A stretch of 64,000 nucleotides of DNA from Streptomyces sp. RerS4 (GTDB lineage: Bacteria > Actinomycetota > Actinomycetes > Streptomycetales > Streptomycetaceae). The notes beneath the pieces are model-generated. The model did no database searches. It was not told where the DNA came from and saw only the letters and a program-made list of their open reading frames with translations. A program made the translations under genes and the position numbers. Location of the stretch: positions 3,823,501 through 3,887,500 of the forward strand of contig NZ_CP097322.1 in NCBI RefSeq assembly GCF_023515955.1, in the 5' to 3' direction. This document shows positions 8,366 to 19,245 of this stretch, piece by piece (the stretch's first letter is position 1; every line of letters starts with the position of its first letter).

Positions 8366-10051
8366 GTGTCCGGAACCGGTTCGATCGCAGAAGTGGGCGT
8401 GCCGTCCGCACGATCCCGCGCCCTCGCCGTGCTGCGCGTCCGCAGCAGGGCGCTGGCCGCCGTGCTGGTGCCCACCGCCGTCGCGGTGGTGCTCGTGACC
8501 GCCCGGATGACGGGCCGGCTGGCCGGGGACCCCTGGCCGACGGTGACCCTCGTCGTGTGCGCGGTCGCCGCGCTGGTCCTGCTCGCCGGCGGCATCTTCG
8601 GCGCCGTCGTGGTGCGGGCCGGTCCGGCCGTGACACCGACGGTGCCGCTGCCGGAGAGCGCCGCGCCCGACCTCTACCGCCTCGTGCGGGACCTGGCCGA
8701 CCGGATGGACGTTCCCGCGCCCTCCGCGATAGCCCTGACCCCGGACTGCGACAGCTGGCTGGAGGACCGCGCGCATGCCGCGCACCGGCGCGCGGGCATA
8801 TCCGCGGGTCCGGAGTCCGAGCCCGGCGCCGCCCCCGTCCTCGTGATCGGTTCGCCGTTCCTGTGGTGGATGCGGGTCGCGGAGCTACGGGCAGTCCTCG
8901 CGCCCGTCGTCGCCGGTACGGGCCCCTCCGCGCACCCCGACATAGCCGACGCGCGCGGCTTCGTCCGCGGGCTCGACGCCGCCGTGGACATCGGCGACCG
9001 GCCCGGCCTCGGCTGGATCGCCGGCCCCGCCCGGCTGCTGCTGCGGCTGTGCCGGACGGACGCCGCCGAGATGGAGCGCGGCGTCGCCGCCGCCGCATCG
9101 GACCGCGCCCAGGACGTGGACTACGGGCTGCGCATCATGGCCCAGGAGCAAGTCGGCCTCGCCTACGCGGGCTGGGACCGATTGTTGACCCGCGTCGCGC
9201 TGCCCGCCTGGCGGATGGGCCGCTGGCCCGCGCACCTCGACGCCGGGGTGGTCTCCGCCCTGACGGAACTGTCCCGCCGCGACCGGCTGGCCGACGGGTT
9301 CACCTCGCGCCTCGAAGAGCGCCCCGCCTGCGATCTGCTGGAGCAGCCCGGCGTGGTCGACGAGGCCGCCTCCCTGCTGGCGGCGCGGCTCTTCCACGGC
9401 GGCCCCGCCGAAACCGGGCCGGACTGGGCCCCGGTGGACTGGGCGGAGTATCCGCGGGAGGTCGTCGACCGCAAGTGGCGTACGGAGGCGGCCCGCCTGC
9501 ACGCGGCCCTCGACGCCCTCGCCACCGCCCCGACCCCGACGGCCCCCGCCACCACCCCGGCTCCCGCCACCACCCCGGCTCCCGCCCCCACCCCGGCCCC
9601 GCCCACCGACGGCCTCGGCGGGCCCACGCTGGAGCGGGTCCTCGGCTACCTCACCGACCCGGCGGGCCACTGCGCCGCCGGCGAGGCCCTCGCCGGACGC
9701 CTGAGCGGCGACCTGGCCCGGGAGGAACGTGCCGCCGACTCCCGCGCGGCCGCCGAGAAGGCCCGGGGAGCCGACACGATGCCGCTCTTCCCGCTCCAGC
9801 CCCCGCGCAGCGGCCGGGACCTGCTCGCCGACCACGTCACCGCCCTGGTCTGCTGCGCCGCCGTGGACTACGCCGGCGCCGGCCCGGGGTTGGACTGGCT
9901 CGACGGCCCGGTCCTGCTGGTCGGCGGCGAGCGCCGCTCGGACCTCGCGCCGCTCGTGCTCTCCCTCGTGGAGGACGGGGACCCGGCGCCACTGCGCGAC
10001 TGGCTCGCGGAGGTCGGCGTCCGCCCGGAGAAGCCGGTCCGCCTCGCCTGA
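8366..10051 (+). CDS. Membrane protein with a degenerate M48-peptidase-like domain
   Basis: 561 residues. Two hydrophobic segments lie at about 30-50 and 58-82. They are followed by a block that tracks the start of M48 peptidases: APDLYRLVRDLADRMDVPAP, then VLVIGSPFLWWMRVAELRAVLAP. In true M48 enzymes the last element continues into HExxH, but here it reads PVVAG, so the zinc site is gone. The rest is soluble, with a Thr/Pro/Ala repeat stretch near 387-415. The GTG at 8366 follows a purine-rich stretch (AGAGGGGGTGAGG). The 230 bp upstream contain only short inverted repeats. Function unknown; probably a non-catalytic membrane scaffold. Confidence 0.6.
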   Translation: MSGTGSIAEVGVPSARSRALAVLRVRSRALAAVLVPTAVAVVLVTARMTGRLAGDPWPTVTLVVCAVAALVLLAGGIFGAVVVRAGPAVTPTVPLPESAAPDLYRLVRDLADRMDVPAPSAIALTPDCDSWLEDRAHAAHRRAGISAGPESEPGAAPVLVIGSPFLWWMRVAELRAVLAPVVAGTGPSAHPDIADARGFVRGLDAAVDIGDRPGLGWIAGPARLLLRLCRTDAAEMERGVAAAASDRAQDVDYGLRIMAQEQVGLAYAGWDRLLTRVALPAWRMGRWPAHLDAGVVSALTELSRRDRLADGFTSRLEERPACDLLEQPGVVDEAASLLAARLFHGGPAETGPDWAPVDWAEYPREVVDRKWRTEAARLHAALDALATAPTPTAPATTPAPATTPAPAPTPAPPTDGLGGPTLERVLGYLTDPAGHCAAGEALAGRLSGDLAREERAADSRAAAEKARGADTMPLFPLQPPRSGRDLLADHVTALVCCAAVDYAGAGPGLDWLDGPVLLVGGERRSDLAPLVLSLVEDGDPAPLRDWLAEVGVRPEKPVRLA

Positions 10052-10262
10052 GCGCCTCGCCCCCGGGTCCGACCGACGTCCGAGCCACCCCACGCCACCC
10101 CCCAAGCGGCGGCCACCCTTCCGTTCACGTCAATTCGCGACGAACGGTGACGGAGTGCGTGCGTTATGTGATGTGCTGGGACCGGTCGCGCGGCGGTGTC
10201 CGAAACCCACCGCGCGCCAAGACGACGAAGACACGTTCGGGGGAGCGAGGGAGGGGAGCGGT

Positions 10263-11753
10263 ATGGGTGCGGACCAGATCCGGCGATGGGAGTCAGGTGC
10301 GCTCGCGCACGCGGTGAACGACCCCTTCGGCCAGGGCCCCCTGCCCTGGTTCCGAGGCAGCGAGCTCTACTTCGGCGACACCGGCCAAGTCGTCCCCTGG
10401 TACGCCGACCCGGCCGCCACCCCCGGCTCCCTCCCCCGAGCCCACGGCACCCCGGGCGGCTCCGGCGGCCCGCGCACCGCCGACGACGTCCACCGGCAGA
10501 TCAAGGGCTTCTCCTCCACCGGAGCCGTCACCCCCGGCGAGGCCATCGACTTCCACATCACCGTCGACCCACCCCAGCAGTTCTCCGTCGACGTCTACCG
10601 CATCGGCCACTACGGCGGCGACGGCGCCTCCAAGATCACCACGAGCCCCCGGCTGTCCGGCATCGTCCAGCCGCCCCCGCTCACCGCCGACCGCACCGTC
10701 TCCTGCCACCACTGGTGGCAGTCCTGGCGCCTCCAGATCCCCTCGTACTGGACCGTCGGCGCCTACGTCGCCGTCCTCACCACCGCCGACGGCCACCGCT
10801 CACACATCCCCTTCACGGTCCGCGACGACCACCCCGCCGACCTGCTCCTCCTGCTCCCCGACATCACCTGGCAGGCCTACAACCTCTACCCGGAGGACGG
10901 CCGCACCGGCGCCAGCCTCTACCACGCGTGGGACGAGGACGGCCGCCTCCTCGACGAGCGGGACGCCGCCATCACCGTCTCCTTCGACCGCCCCTACGCG
11001 GGCGCCGGCCTCCCCCTGCACGTCGGCCACGCGTACGACTTCATCCGCTGGGCCGAGCGCTACGGCTACGACCTCGCCTACGCCGACACCCGCGACCTGC
11101 ACGCCGGCCGCGTCGACCCGACGCGCTACCGGGGCCTGGTCTTCCCCGGCCACGACGAGTACTGGTCGCTCCCGATGCGCCGCACCGCCGAACGCGCCCG
11201 CGACCACGGCACCTCGCTCGTCTTCCTCTCCGCCAACACCATGTACTGGCAGGTCGAACTGGCCCCCTCCCCCTCCGGAGTGCCCGACCGGCTCCTCACC
11301 TGCCGAAAACGCCGCGGCCCCGGCCGCCCCAGCCTGTGGCGCGAGATCGACCGCCCTGAACAGCAACTGCTGGGCATCCAGTACGCCGGCCGCGTCCCCG
11401 AGCCCGCCCCGCTCGTCGTGCGCAACGCCACGCACTGGCTGTGGGACTCCACCGGCGCCGCCGAGAACGACGAGCTCGACGGCCTCGTCGCCGGCGAGGC
11501 CGACCGCTACTTCCCCCGCACCCAGCTGCCCCCGCACCAGGACCGGATCCTGCTCGCGCACTCCCCGTACCGCGACGGCGAGGGCGCCAAGCGCCATCAG
11601 GAGACCTCCCTCTACCGGTCCCCCAGCGGCGCGCTCGTCTTCGCCTCCGGCACCTTCGCCTGGTCCCCGGCCCTCGACCGCCCCGGCCACGTGGACGAAC
11701 GGATCCAGCGGGCGACGGCGAACCTCCTCGACCGGATCTGCAAGCGCGACTAG
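10263..11753 (+). CDS. N,N-dimethylformamidase large-subunit-like protein
   Basis: 496 residues; the ATG is preceded by GGGAGGGGAG. The body matches the large-subunit-like domain of N,N-dimethylformamidase as annotated in many actinomycetes: FSVDVYRIGHYGGDGA, DITWQAYNLY, then VFPGHDEYWSLPMR and NTMYWQVEL. No separate small subunit is nearby, so the enzyme would have to act alone or on a different substrate. There is no clear signal peptide or TAT motif. Streptomyces carry such proteins in the core genome, which argues against dedicated DMF breakdown. It lies 106 bp upstream of purC, with no terminator in between that I could identify. Confidence 0.7.
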   Translation: MGADQIRRWESGALAHAVNDPFGQGPLPWFRGSELYFGDTGQVVPWYADPAATPGSLPRAHGTPGGSGGPRTADDVHRQIKGFSSTGAVTPGEAIDFHITVDPPQQFSVDVYRIGHYGGDGASKITTSPRLSGIVQPPPLTADRTVSCHHWWQSWRLQIPSYWTVGAYVAVLTTADGHRSHIPFTVRDDHPADLLLLLPDITWQAYNLYPEDGRTGASLYHAWDEDGRLLDERDAAITVSFDRPYAGAGLPLHVGHAYDFIRWAERYGYDLAYADTRDLHAGRVDPTRYRGLVFPGHDEYWSLPMRRTAERARDHGTSLVFLSANTMYWQVELAPSPSGVPDRLLTCRKRRGPGRPSLWREIDRPEQQLLGIQYAGRVPEPAPLVVRNATHWLWDSTGAAENDELDGLVAGEADRYFPRTQLPPHQDRILLAHSPYRDGEGAKRHQETSLYRSPSGALVFASGTFAWSPALDRPGHVDERIQRATANLLDRICKRD

Positions 11754-11859
11754 GACACCCGCCAGGACGCCGACCACGGGCGGCGCACCCCAAGGCCCGT
11801 TCCCGCCGCCCGGTGGGGGAGAATGGCCGTGCGCTCGTACAGAACCACAGGGAGACCCC

Positions 11860-12762
11860 GTGCCCGGATTCGTCGAAAAGCCCGAGCCGGTCCAGGTGCC
11901 CGGCCTCGTCCACCTCCACACCGGCAAGGTCCGCGACCTCTACCGCGACGAGGACGGCCGGCTCGTCATGGTCGCCAGCGACCGCATCTCCGCGGCCGAC
12001 TGGGTCCTGCCCACCGAGATCCCGGACAAGGGTCGCATCCTGACCCAGCTCTCCCTGTGGTGGTTCGACCAGCTCGCCGACCTGGTCCCGAACCACGTCC
12101 TGTCGACCGAGCTGCCCGCCGGCGCCCCCGCCGACTGGGCCGGCCGCACGCTGGTGTGCCGCAGCCTCGACATGGTCCCCGTCGAGTGCGTGGCCCGCGG
12201 CTACCTGACCGGCTCCGGCCTCGCCGAGTACGAGAAGACCCGTACGGTCTGCGGCCTCGCCCTGCCCGAGGGCCTGGTCGACGGCTCCGAACTGCCCGCG
12301 CCGATCTTCACCCCGGCCGCGAAGGCCGATGTCGGCGACCACGACGAGAACGTCTCCTACGAGGAGGTCGCGCGCTCCACCGGCGCCGAGACGGCCGCGA
12401 TGCTGCGCCAGACGACCCTCGCCGTCTACAGCCGCGCCCGTGACATCGCCCGCGAGCGCGGGATCATCCTGGCGGACACCAAGTTCGAGTTCGGCTTCGA
12501 CAAGGACGGCACCCTGGTCGCCGCCGACGAGGTCCTCACCCCGGACTCGTCCCGCTTCTGGCCGGCCGACCTGTGGGAGCCGGGTCACGCCCAGCCCTCG
12601 TTCGACAAGCAGTACGTCCGCGACTGGCTCGCCTCCCCGGCCTCCGGCTGGAACCCGAAGGGCGAACTCCCGCCGCCCCCGCTGCCCGAGGACGTCGTCG
12701 CGCAGACCCGCGCCAAGTACGTGGAGGCCTACGAGCGCCTCACCGGCCAGACCTGGCACTGA
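11860..12762 (+). CDS. purC: SAICAR synthase (phosphoribosylaminoimidazole-succinocarboxamide synthase)
   Basis: 300 residues. It condenses CAIR with aspartate using ATP. Family landmarks: GKVRDLYRDEDGRLVMVASDR near the N-terminus, VPVECVARGYLTGSG at about 106-120, and ILADTKFEFGFDKDG at about 202-216. This is the longer actinobacterial/fungal-like form rather than the ~240-residue E. coli form. The GTG is preceded by AGGGAGA at suitable spacing. It ends just before a terminator shared with the facing tRNA-Gly. Confidence 0.95.
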   Translation: MPGFVEKPEPVQVPGLVHLHTGKVRDLYRDEDGRLVMVASDRISAADWVLPTEIPDKGRILTQLSLWWFDQLADLVPNHVLSTELPAGAPADWAGRTLVCRSLDMVPVECVARGYLTGSGLAEYEKTRTVCGLALPEGLVDGSELPAPIFTPAAKADVGDHDENVSYEEVARSTGAETAAMLRQTTLAVYSRARDIARERGIILADTKFEFGFDKDGTLVAADEVLTPDSSRFWPADLWEPGHAQPSFDKQYVRDWLASPASGWNPKGELPPPPLPEDVVAQTRAKYVEAYERLTGQTWH

Positions 12763-12839
12763 CGCCACTGCGCCGCCGGCCGGGGCACCCCCCGGCCGGC
12801 GGCGGTGACGGCTCCCCGACCCCGCGCCGCGCACACGAA

Positions 12840-12870
12840 GAAGCCCCCCGGTCCAGGACCGGGGGGCTTC
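12840..12870. terminator. Bidirectional terminator between purC and tRNA-Gly
   Basis: GAAGCCCCCCGGT (12840-12852) pairs with ACCGGGGGGCTTC (12858-12870). It sits between the plus-strand purC and the minus-strand tRNA-Gly and can serve both. Confidence 0.8.
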
Positions 12871-12878
12871 TCTCGCTG

Positions 12879-12951
<73 letters not shown>

Positions 12952-12975
12952 AGGTGCGCCGTAACGCGAGACCTA

Positions 12976-13587
12976 CTATACCCAACCTCGCGCGCGTGCG
13001 AGACGCACGGCCGTGTGCCGGTTCTCGGCGCCCAGCTTCGTCGCCGCCGACGACAGGTAGTTGCGCACCGTCCCCTGCGACAGCGAGGCCCGCTCCGCGA
13101 CCTCCGCGATGGGCGCTCCGTCGGCCGCGAGTTCCAGCACCTCGGCCTCCCGCGCGGTCAGCGGCGAGTCCCCCGCGCTGATCGCGTCGGCCGCCAACTC
13201 CGGGTCCACGTAACGGCCTCCGGCGTGCACGGTCCGGATCAGCTCGGCGAGCTGCTGCGCCGAGACCGTCTTCGGCGCGAAGGCCCGGACGCCGGCCGCC
13301 AGGGCCCGCTTCAGGTGTCCGGGCCGGCCGTGACTGGTCACGATCATGGCCTTGCACTCGGGGAGTTCGGACCGCAGCGATGTGGCGACACTCACACCGT
13401 CCGCCCCCGGCATCTGGAGGTCCAGCACCGCCACGTCCGGCCGGTGCGCCCGCGCCATGGCCAACGCCTCCGGCCCCGAAGCCGCCTCCGCGACGACGAC
13501 CAGGTCGTCCTCCAGCGCCAACAGCGCGGCCACCGCACCCCGGATCAGGTGCTCGTCGTCCGCCAGCAGAACCCGTACGGGCTTCAC
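12976..13587 (-). CDS. Response regulator, NarL/DesR type
   Basis: 203 residues. The receiver domain spans residues 1-120, with phospho-acceptor Asp56 in VAVLDLQMPG and acidic pocket residues at D10/D11. A LuxR/NarL helix-turn-helix follows at 140-203 (SPLTAREAEVLELAADG, then LSQGTVRNYLSSAATKLGAE). The GTG overlaps the stop of the upstream kinase gene (GTGA), so the pair is translationally coupled. The kinase partner is of the DesK class; in that family the regulator often controls membrane or envelope genes, but the target is unknown here. The gene pair lies between two tRNA-Gly genes. Confidence 0.9.
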   Translation of the reverse strand: MKPVRVLLADDEHLIRGAVAALLALEDDLVVVAEAASGPEALAMARAHRPDVAVLDLQMPGADGVSVATSLRSELPECKAMIVTSHGRPGHLKRALAAGVRAFAPKTVSAQQLAELIRTVHAGGRYVDPELAADAISAGDSPLTAREAEVLELAADGAPIAEVAERASLSQGTVRNYLSSAATKLGAENRHTAVRLARARGWV

Positions 13588-14864
13588 GCGCCCACCTCCG
13601 TCGCGCCCACGCGCGCTCCCGTCACCTCGGCCCGCAGCCGGAACAGGCCGCCCCCGGCCGGTCCCGCCGTCAGGGTCCCGTCCACCGCCGCGAGCCGTTC
13701 CCGCAGCCCCGCGAGCCCGGACCCCGGAGGTCCGGCCGGGGCCTCGGGCACCCCGTCGTTCTCCACCAGCAGGGTCACCGCCTCCGAGGGCCGCCCCACC
13801 GTCAGCCGGATCAGGCAGCTGCGCGCGTCCCCGTGCCGCAACACGTTCGTGGTGGCCTCCCGCACCACCCAGCCGAGCGCCGACTGCACCTCGGACGGCA
13901 ACGTCCGCACCGCCGCCGTACGGAACTCCACCCGGCAGTCCATCCCGGCCGCGCTCAGCACCCCGCGCGCCCCCTCCAGCTCCACCGCGAGGTCGGCCTC
14001 CCGGTAGCCGCGCACCACGTCGCGCACCTCCCGCTGGGACTGCCGCGCGATCCGCTGCACCTCGATCATCTGGTCCACCGCCTCGGGGCGTTCCCGCCGG
14101 GCCAGCCGCACCGCCAGCTCGCTCTTGAGGGCGATCACCGCGAGGTTGCGGCCCATCACGTCGTGCAGGTCCCGCCCGAAGCGCAGCCGCTCCTCGGCGA
14201 CGGCCAGCCGGGCCTGGAGCTCCCGGGCGTGCTCCAGTTCGTGGACGGTGCTCACCAGCCAGCCGGAGAACCCGTAGGTGAACGCGAGGAACGCGCTGGT
14301 CAGCAGCACCCCGACGAAGTACCCGAGCACCTCGCTCAGCGACAGGCCGAGCGCGGCCACCACCGCCGCCGTCCCGCCCGCTGCGACCAGGGGCACGTAC
14401 CACATGTGCCGGACGCGGCGCAGACTCATGGCGATGGATCCGCAGCCGAAGCAGCCCACGCCGACCACCAGCGCCGGCGCCACGGAGTCGTCGAGCGAGC
14501 CGAAGCGGCGCAGGAGCAGGAAGAGCAGCATGGCGGCGGCCGTCAGGACCGCGGTCGCCGCCGCGAGCCGCACCGGCCGCTCCCGACGGTCGGCCACGCT
14601 GTCCAGGGCCCGGGAGGTGAGGAATCCGGCCAGGACGGCGTGCGCGCAGACCACCAGGAAGACCGCCGCACCCAGCGGCCTCGGGGTGTCGTTGTCCTGC
14701 GGCGAGAGGCCCATCAGCCCGACGGACACCATCTCGATGGGCACGAAGGAGTGGAAGGACCAGCGCGTGTACAGCTCGACCTTTCCCGCGCTCCCGCGGT
14801 TCTTCCACCACCCGGTCAGCTTCGACACGGCACACGTCCCCCCGGTAGCGAACACCCCGACCAT
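13584..14864 (-). CDS. Sensor histidine kinase, DesK/HisKA_3 type
   Basis: About 426 residues from the ATG at 14864. The N-terminal half is membrane-embedded (roughly six hydrophobic segments between 40 and 200). A short coiled region and the HisKA_3 dimerisation domain follow, with phospho-accepting His234 in RDLHDVMGRN, and then a HATPase_c domain (REATTNVLRHG, GSGLAGLRERLAAVDG). There is no extracellular sensor loop, so it probably senses something in the membrane. The open frame continues upstream into tRNA-Gly, so the start must lie downstream of the terminator at 14888-14922. No good RBS precedes 14864 and the start is uncertain. Confidence 0.85.
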   Translation of the reverse strand: MVGVFATGGTCAVSKLTGWWKNRGSAGKVELYTRWSFHSFVPIEMVSVGLMGLSPQDNDTPRPLGAAVFLVVCAHAVLAGFLTSRALDSVADRRERPVRLAAATAVLTAAAMLLFLLLRRFGSLDDSVAPALVVGVGCFGCGSIAMSLRRVRHMWYVPLVAAGGTAAVVAALGLSLSEVLGYFVGVLLTSAFLAFTYGFSGWLVSTVHELEHARELQARLAVAEERLRFGRDLHDVMGRNLAVIALKSELAVRLARRERPEAVDQMIEVQRIARQSQREVRDVVRGYREADLAVELEGARGVLSAAGMDCRVEFRTAAVRTLPSEVQSALGWVVREATTNVLRHGDARSCLIRLTVGRPSEAVTLLVENDGVPEAPAGPPGSGLAGLRERLAAVDGTLTAGPAGGGLFRLRAEVTGARVGATEVGA

Positions 14865-14887
14865 GATTGTCGCCCAAAGGGAAATGA

Positions 14888-14922
14888 CGAAGGCCCCGAT
14901 CGGAATCCGATCGGGGCCTTCG
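14888..14922 (-). terminator. Terminator after tRNA-Gly copy 2
   Basis: CGAAGGCCCCGATCGG pairs with CCGATCGGGGCCTTCG around a 3-nt loop (AAT): a perfect 16-bp stem just past the 3' end of the minus-strand tRNA. It separates tRNA transcription from the kinase gene 24 bp further on. Confidence 0.82.
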
Positions 14923-14929
14923 TACGCTG

Positions 14930-15002
<73 letters not shown>

Positions 15003-15081
15003 ATGCTGCCACGACACGAATGCCGTCGCGATGCGAGCATCACTCTACCTGATCCACAACCGTGATCGGTAAAGCGTGCAG

Positions 15082-15153
15082 AGCGGGTGACAGGGATTGC
15101 ACACTGCGCCTCCCCCCTGGAAGGGGGGTGTTCTGCTACTGAACTACACCCGC
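15082..15153 (-). tRNA. tRNA-Gly (anticodon TCC)
   Basis: 72 nt. Acceptor GCGGGTG/CACCCGC, anticodon loop CTTCCAG with a C/G-only stem, T-loop TGCAATC. CCA is not encoded. It lies 79 bp from tRNA-Gly(GCC) copy 2 on the same strand and probably belongs to the same transcript. Confidence 0.88.
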
Positions 15154-15275
15154 ACGACTCGGGGGCTTCGGCTTTTCGGCCTGGCCCCTCGGCGTGATCC
15201 ACACACTAGCCGATCGGAGGGGGTGGATGCCAAATCCGCCCCCGCCCGCCCCCGGTGGGGCCGGCGGCGACGCCC

Positions 15276-15593
15276 TCAGTGGGCCTCGTTGTACGCCTCG
15301 TAGACCCGCTTCGGGATGCGGCCGCGCGGGGGCACGTCGTGCTGGTGCGCCCGCGCCCAGGCCCGGACGACCGCCGGGTCCGGGGCCACCGCGGTGTGCT
15401 TGAAGGCCTTGCCGGAACGGGACTGCCGGCGGCCCGCGGCCACGAAGGGCGCGAGGCTCTTCCGCAGTTTCTTTGCGTTGGCCACATTGAGGTCGATCTC
15501 GTACGTCTTACCGTCGAGGGCGAACGTGACCGTTTCCGCCGCTTCTCCGCCGTCGAGGTCGTCGGAGATCGTGACTACTACGCGCTGCGCCAC
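15276..15593 (-). CDS. lsrL: Lsr2-family nucleoid-associated protein (LsrL paralogue)
   Basis: 105 residues, full length. Lsr2 proteins are the actinobacterial counterparts of H-NS: the N-terminal half oligomerises and the C-terminal half binds AT-rich minor groove. The start MAQRVVVTISDDLDGGEAAE is the family's oligomerisation strand, and the C-terminus holds the RGR hook at residues 90-92 (PPRGRIPKRVYEAY). From memory of S. coelicolor synteny, the copy beside purS is LsrL, the second and less studied paralogue; the symbol rests on that. The upstream region is unusually AT-rich and palindromic. Confidence 0.88.
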   Translation of the reverse strand: MAQRVVVTISDDLDGGEAAETVTFALDGKTYEIDLNVANAKKLRKSLAPFVAAGRRQSRSGKAFKHTAVAPDPAVVRAWARAHQHDVPPRGRIPKRVYEAYNEAH

Positions 15594-15684
15594 GGATATC
15601 GGTCCCTTCGGTGCGCCGTCGCCGCCCGTTGACGTGCGGTGATGTCGCCTCTGTGGTTGTTTCGGGGGAATGCGTCAAACCGTC

Positions 15685-15726
15685 GGAATCCCGGCTGATT
15701 CCTTTGTACCGCGATTCCCGTGGAAT
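15685..15726. promoter_or_regulatory. Pair of GGAAT palindromes between lsrL and purS
   Basis: GGAATC (15685-15690) and GATTCC (15697-15702) form a 6-bp inverted repeat with a 6-bp spacer. ATTCC (15714-15718) and GGAAT (15722-15726) form a second one with a 3-bp spacer. Another GGAATG lies at 15667. The sites lie 92-133 bp upstream of lsrL and about 200 bp upstream of purS. Regulator unknown. Confidence 0.45.
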
Positions 15727-15922
15727 TGTGAAGCCCAGTTAATTCCCCCCGCGTGTCCCGCCGCAATGCCGGCCGCCCGGTTTTCCGGTGGATTTTGCGA
15801 AGCGTTGGGGAAGCCGAAACCGCGCCGCTCTCGGGGGCCGTCCGATATCTACCCGCGTAGAAATTTTGGCCGGGTACGCTGAGGGAACCGCCTTCGCACC
15901 AACCACCTCATCGGGAGTGCCA

Positions 15923-16168
15923 GTGGCACGCGTCGTAGTCGACGTCATGCTCAAGCCGGAGATCCTCGACCCCCAGGGCCAGGCGGTGCAGCGTGCACTG
16001 CCGCGCCTGGGCTTCGAGGGGATCGCCGACGTCCGCCAGGGGAAGCGTTTCGAGCTGGAAGTGGAGGGCCCGGTCGACCAGGCCGCCCTCGACCGCATCC
16101 ACAAGATGGCCGAAACGTTCCTCGCCAACACCGTCATCGAAGACTTCACCGTGAAGGTCGAGGCCTGA
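15923..16168 (+). CDS. purS: FGAM synthase subunit PurS
   Basis: 81 residues. It is the small structural subunit of the three-part FGAM synthase PurSQL, which passes ammonia from PurQ to PurL. The sequence VARVVVDVMLKPEILDPQGQ is a classic PurS start, and VRQGKRFELEV is the conserved second half. The GTG at 15923 is chosen from that start; the in-frame ORF upstream of it has no family similarity. It is followed after 2 bp by purQ. A TACGCT -10-like box lies at 15875-15880. Confidence 0.93.
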   Translation: MARVVVDVMLKPEILDPQGQAVQRALPRLGFEGIADVRQGKRFELEVEGPVDQAALDRIHKMAETFLANTVIEDFTVKVEA

Positions 16169-16170
16169 CG

Positions 16171-16847
16171 GTGACCACACGCATCGGAGTCGTCACGTTC
16201 CCCGGAACGCTCGACGACCGTGACTCACTGCGCGCCGTGCGCCTCGCCGGAGCCGAGCCCGTCTCGCTGTGGCACCGCGACAAGGACCTGCACCAGGTCG
16301 ACGCGGTCGTCCTCGCGGGCGGCTTCTCCTACGGGGACTACCTGCGCGCCGGAGCCATCTCCCGCTTCTCGCCGGTGATGGAGACCATCATCGAGCAGGC
16401 CAAGGCCGGGATGCCCGTCCTCGGCATCTGCAACGGCTTCCAGGTCCTCACCGAGGCCCACCTGCTGCCGGGGGCGATGCTCCGCAACAACCACCTCCAC
16501 TTCATCTGCCGCGACCAGAAGCTGCGGGTGGAGAACGCGGAGAGCGCGTGGACCGGCGACTACACCGCCGGCCAGGAGATCTCCGTACCGCTCAAGAACA
16601 TGGACGGCCGGTACGTCGCCGACGAGCGCGTGCTCGACGAACTGGAGGCCGAAGGCCGCGTGGCCTTCCGGTACCTGGACGTCAACCCCAACGGTTCGCT
16701 CCGCGACATCGCCGGCATCACCAACGCCGCGGGCAACGTCGTCGGCCTCATGCCCCACCCCGAGCACGCGGTCGAGCCGCTCATCGGGACGGGCCGCACC
16801 GACGGCCTCCCGTTCTTCACCTCGGTCCTGAAGAAGCTGGTTTCCGC

Positions 16848-16851
<4 letters not shown>
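16171..16851 (+). CDS. purQ: FGAM synthase subunit PurQ (glutaminase)
   Basis: 226 residues. This class I glutamine amidotransferase releases ammonia for PurL. It shows VLAGGFSYGDYLRAG, the nucleophile cysteine in VLGICNGFQ at about residue 89, and the His/Glu pair in MPHPEHAVEP near residue 195. GTG start. Its end overlaps the purL start by four bases (ATGA), so purSQL is one operon with coupled translation. Confidence 0.95.
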
Positions 16852-19097
<2,246 letters not shown>

Positions 19098-19165
19098 TCG
19101 CGGCCTCGCGCCGTCCCGGGACGCCGTCCGCGTACGCCGTCCCCGTACGTCGCTCCGTACGCGCC

Positions 19166-19203
19166 CGAACCCCCGGCCCGGAACCTTCCCGGCCGGGGGT
19201 TCG
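19166..19203 (+). terminator. Terminator of the purSQL operon
   Basis: CGAACCCCCGGCC pairs with GGCCGGGGGTTCG around an 12-nt loop, about 70 bp after the purL stop. Confidence 0.8.
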
Positions 19204-19245
19204 GCCGTCCGCGCCCCGGCGGGTCGGCCCCAGTAGGGTCGGGCC

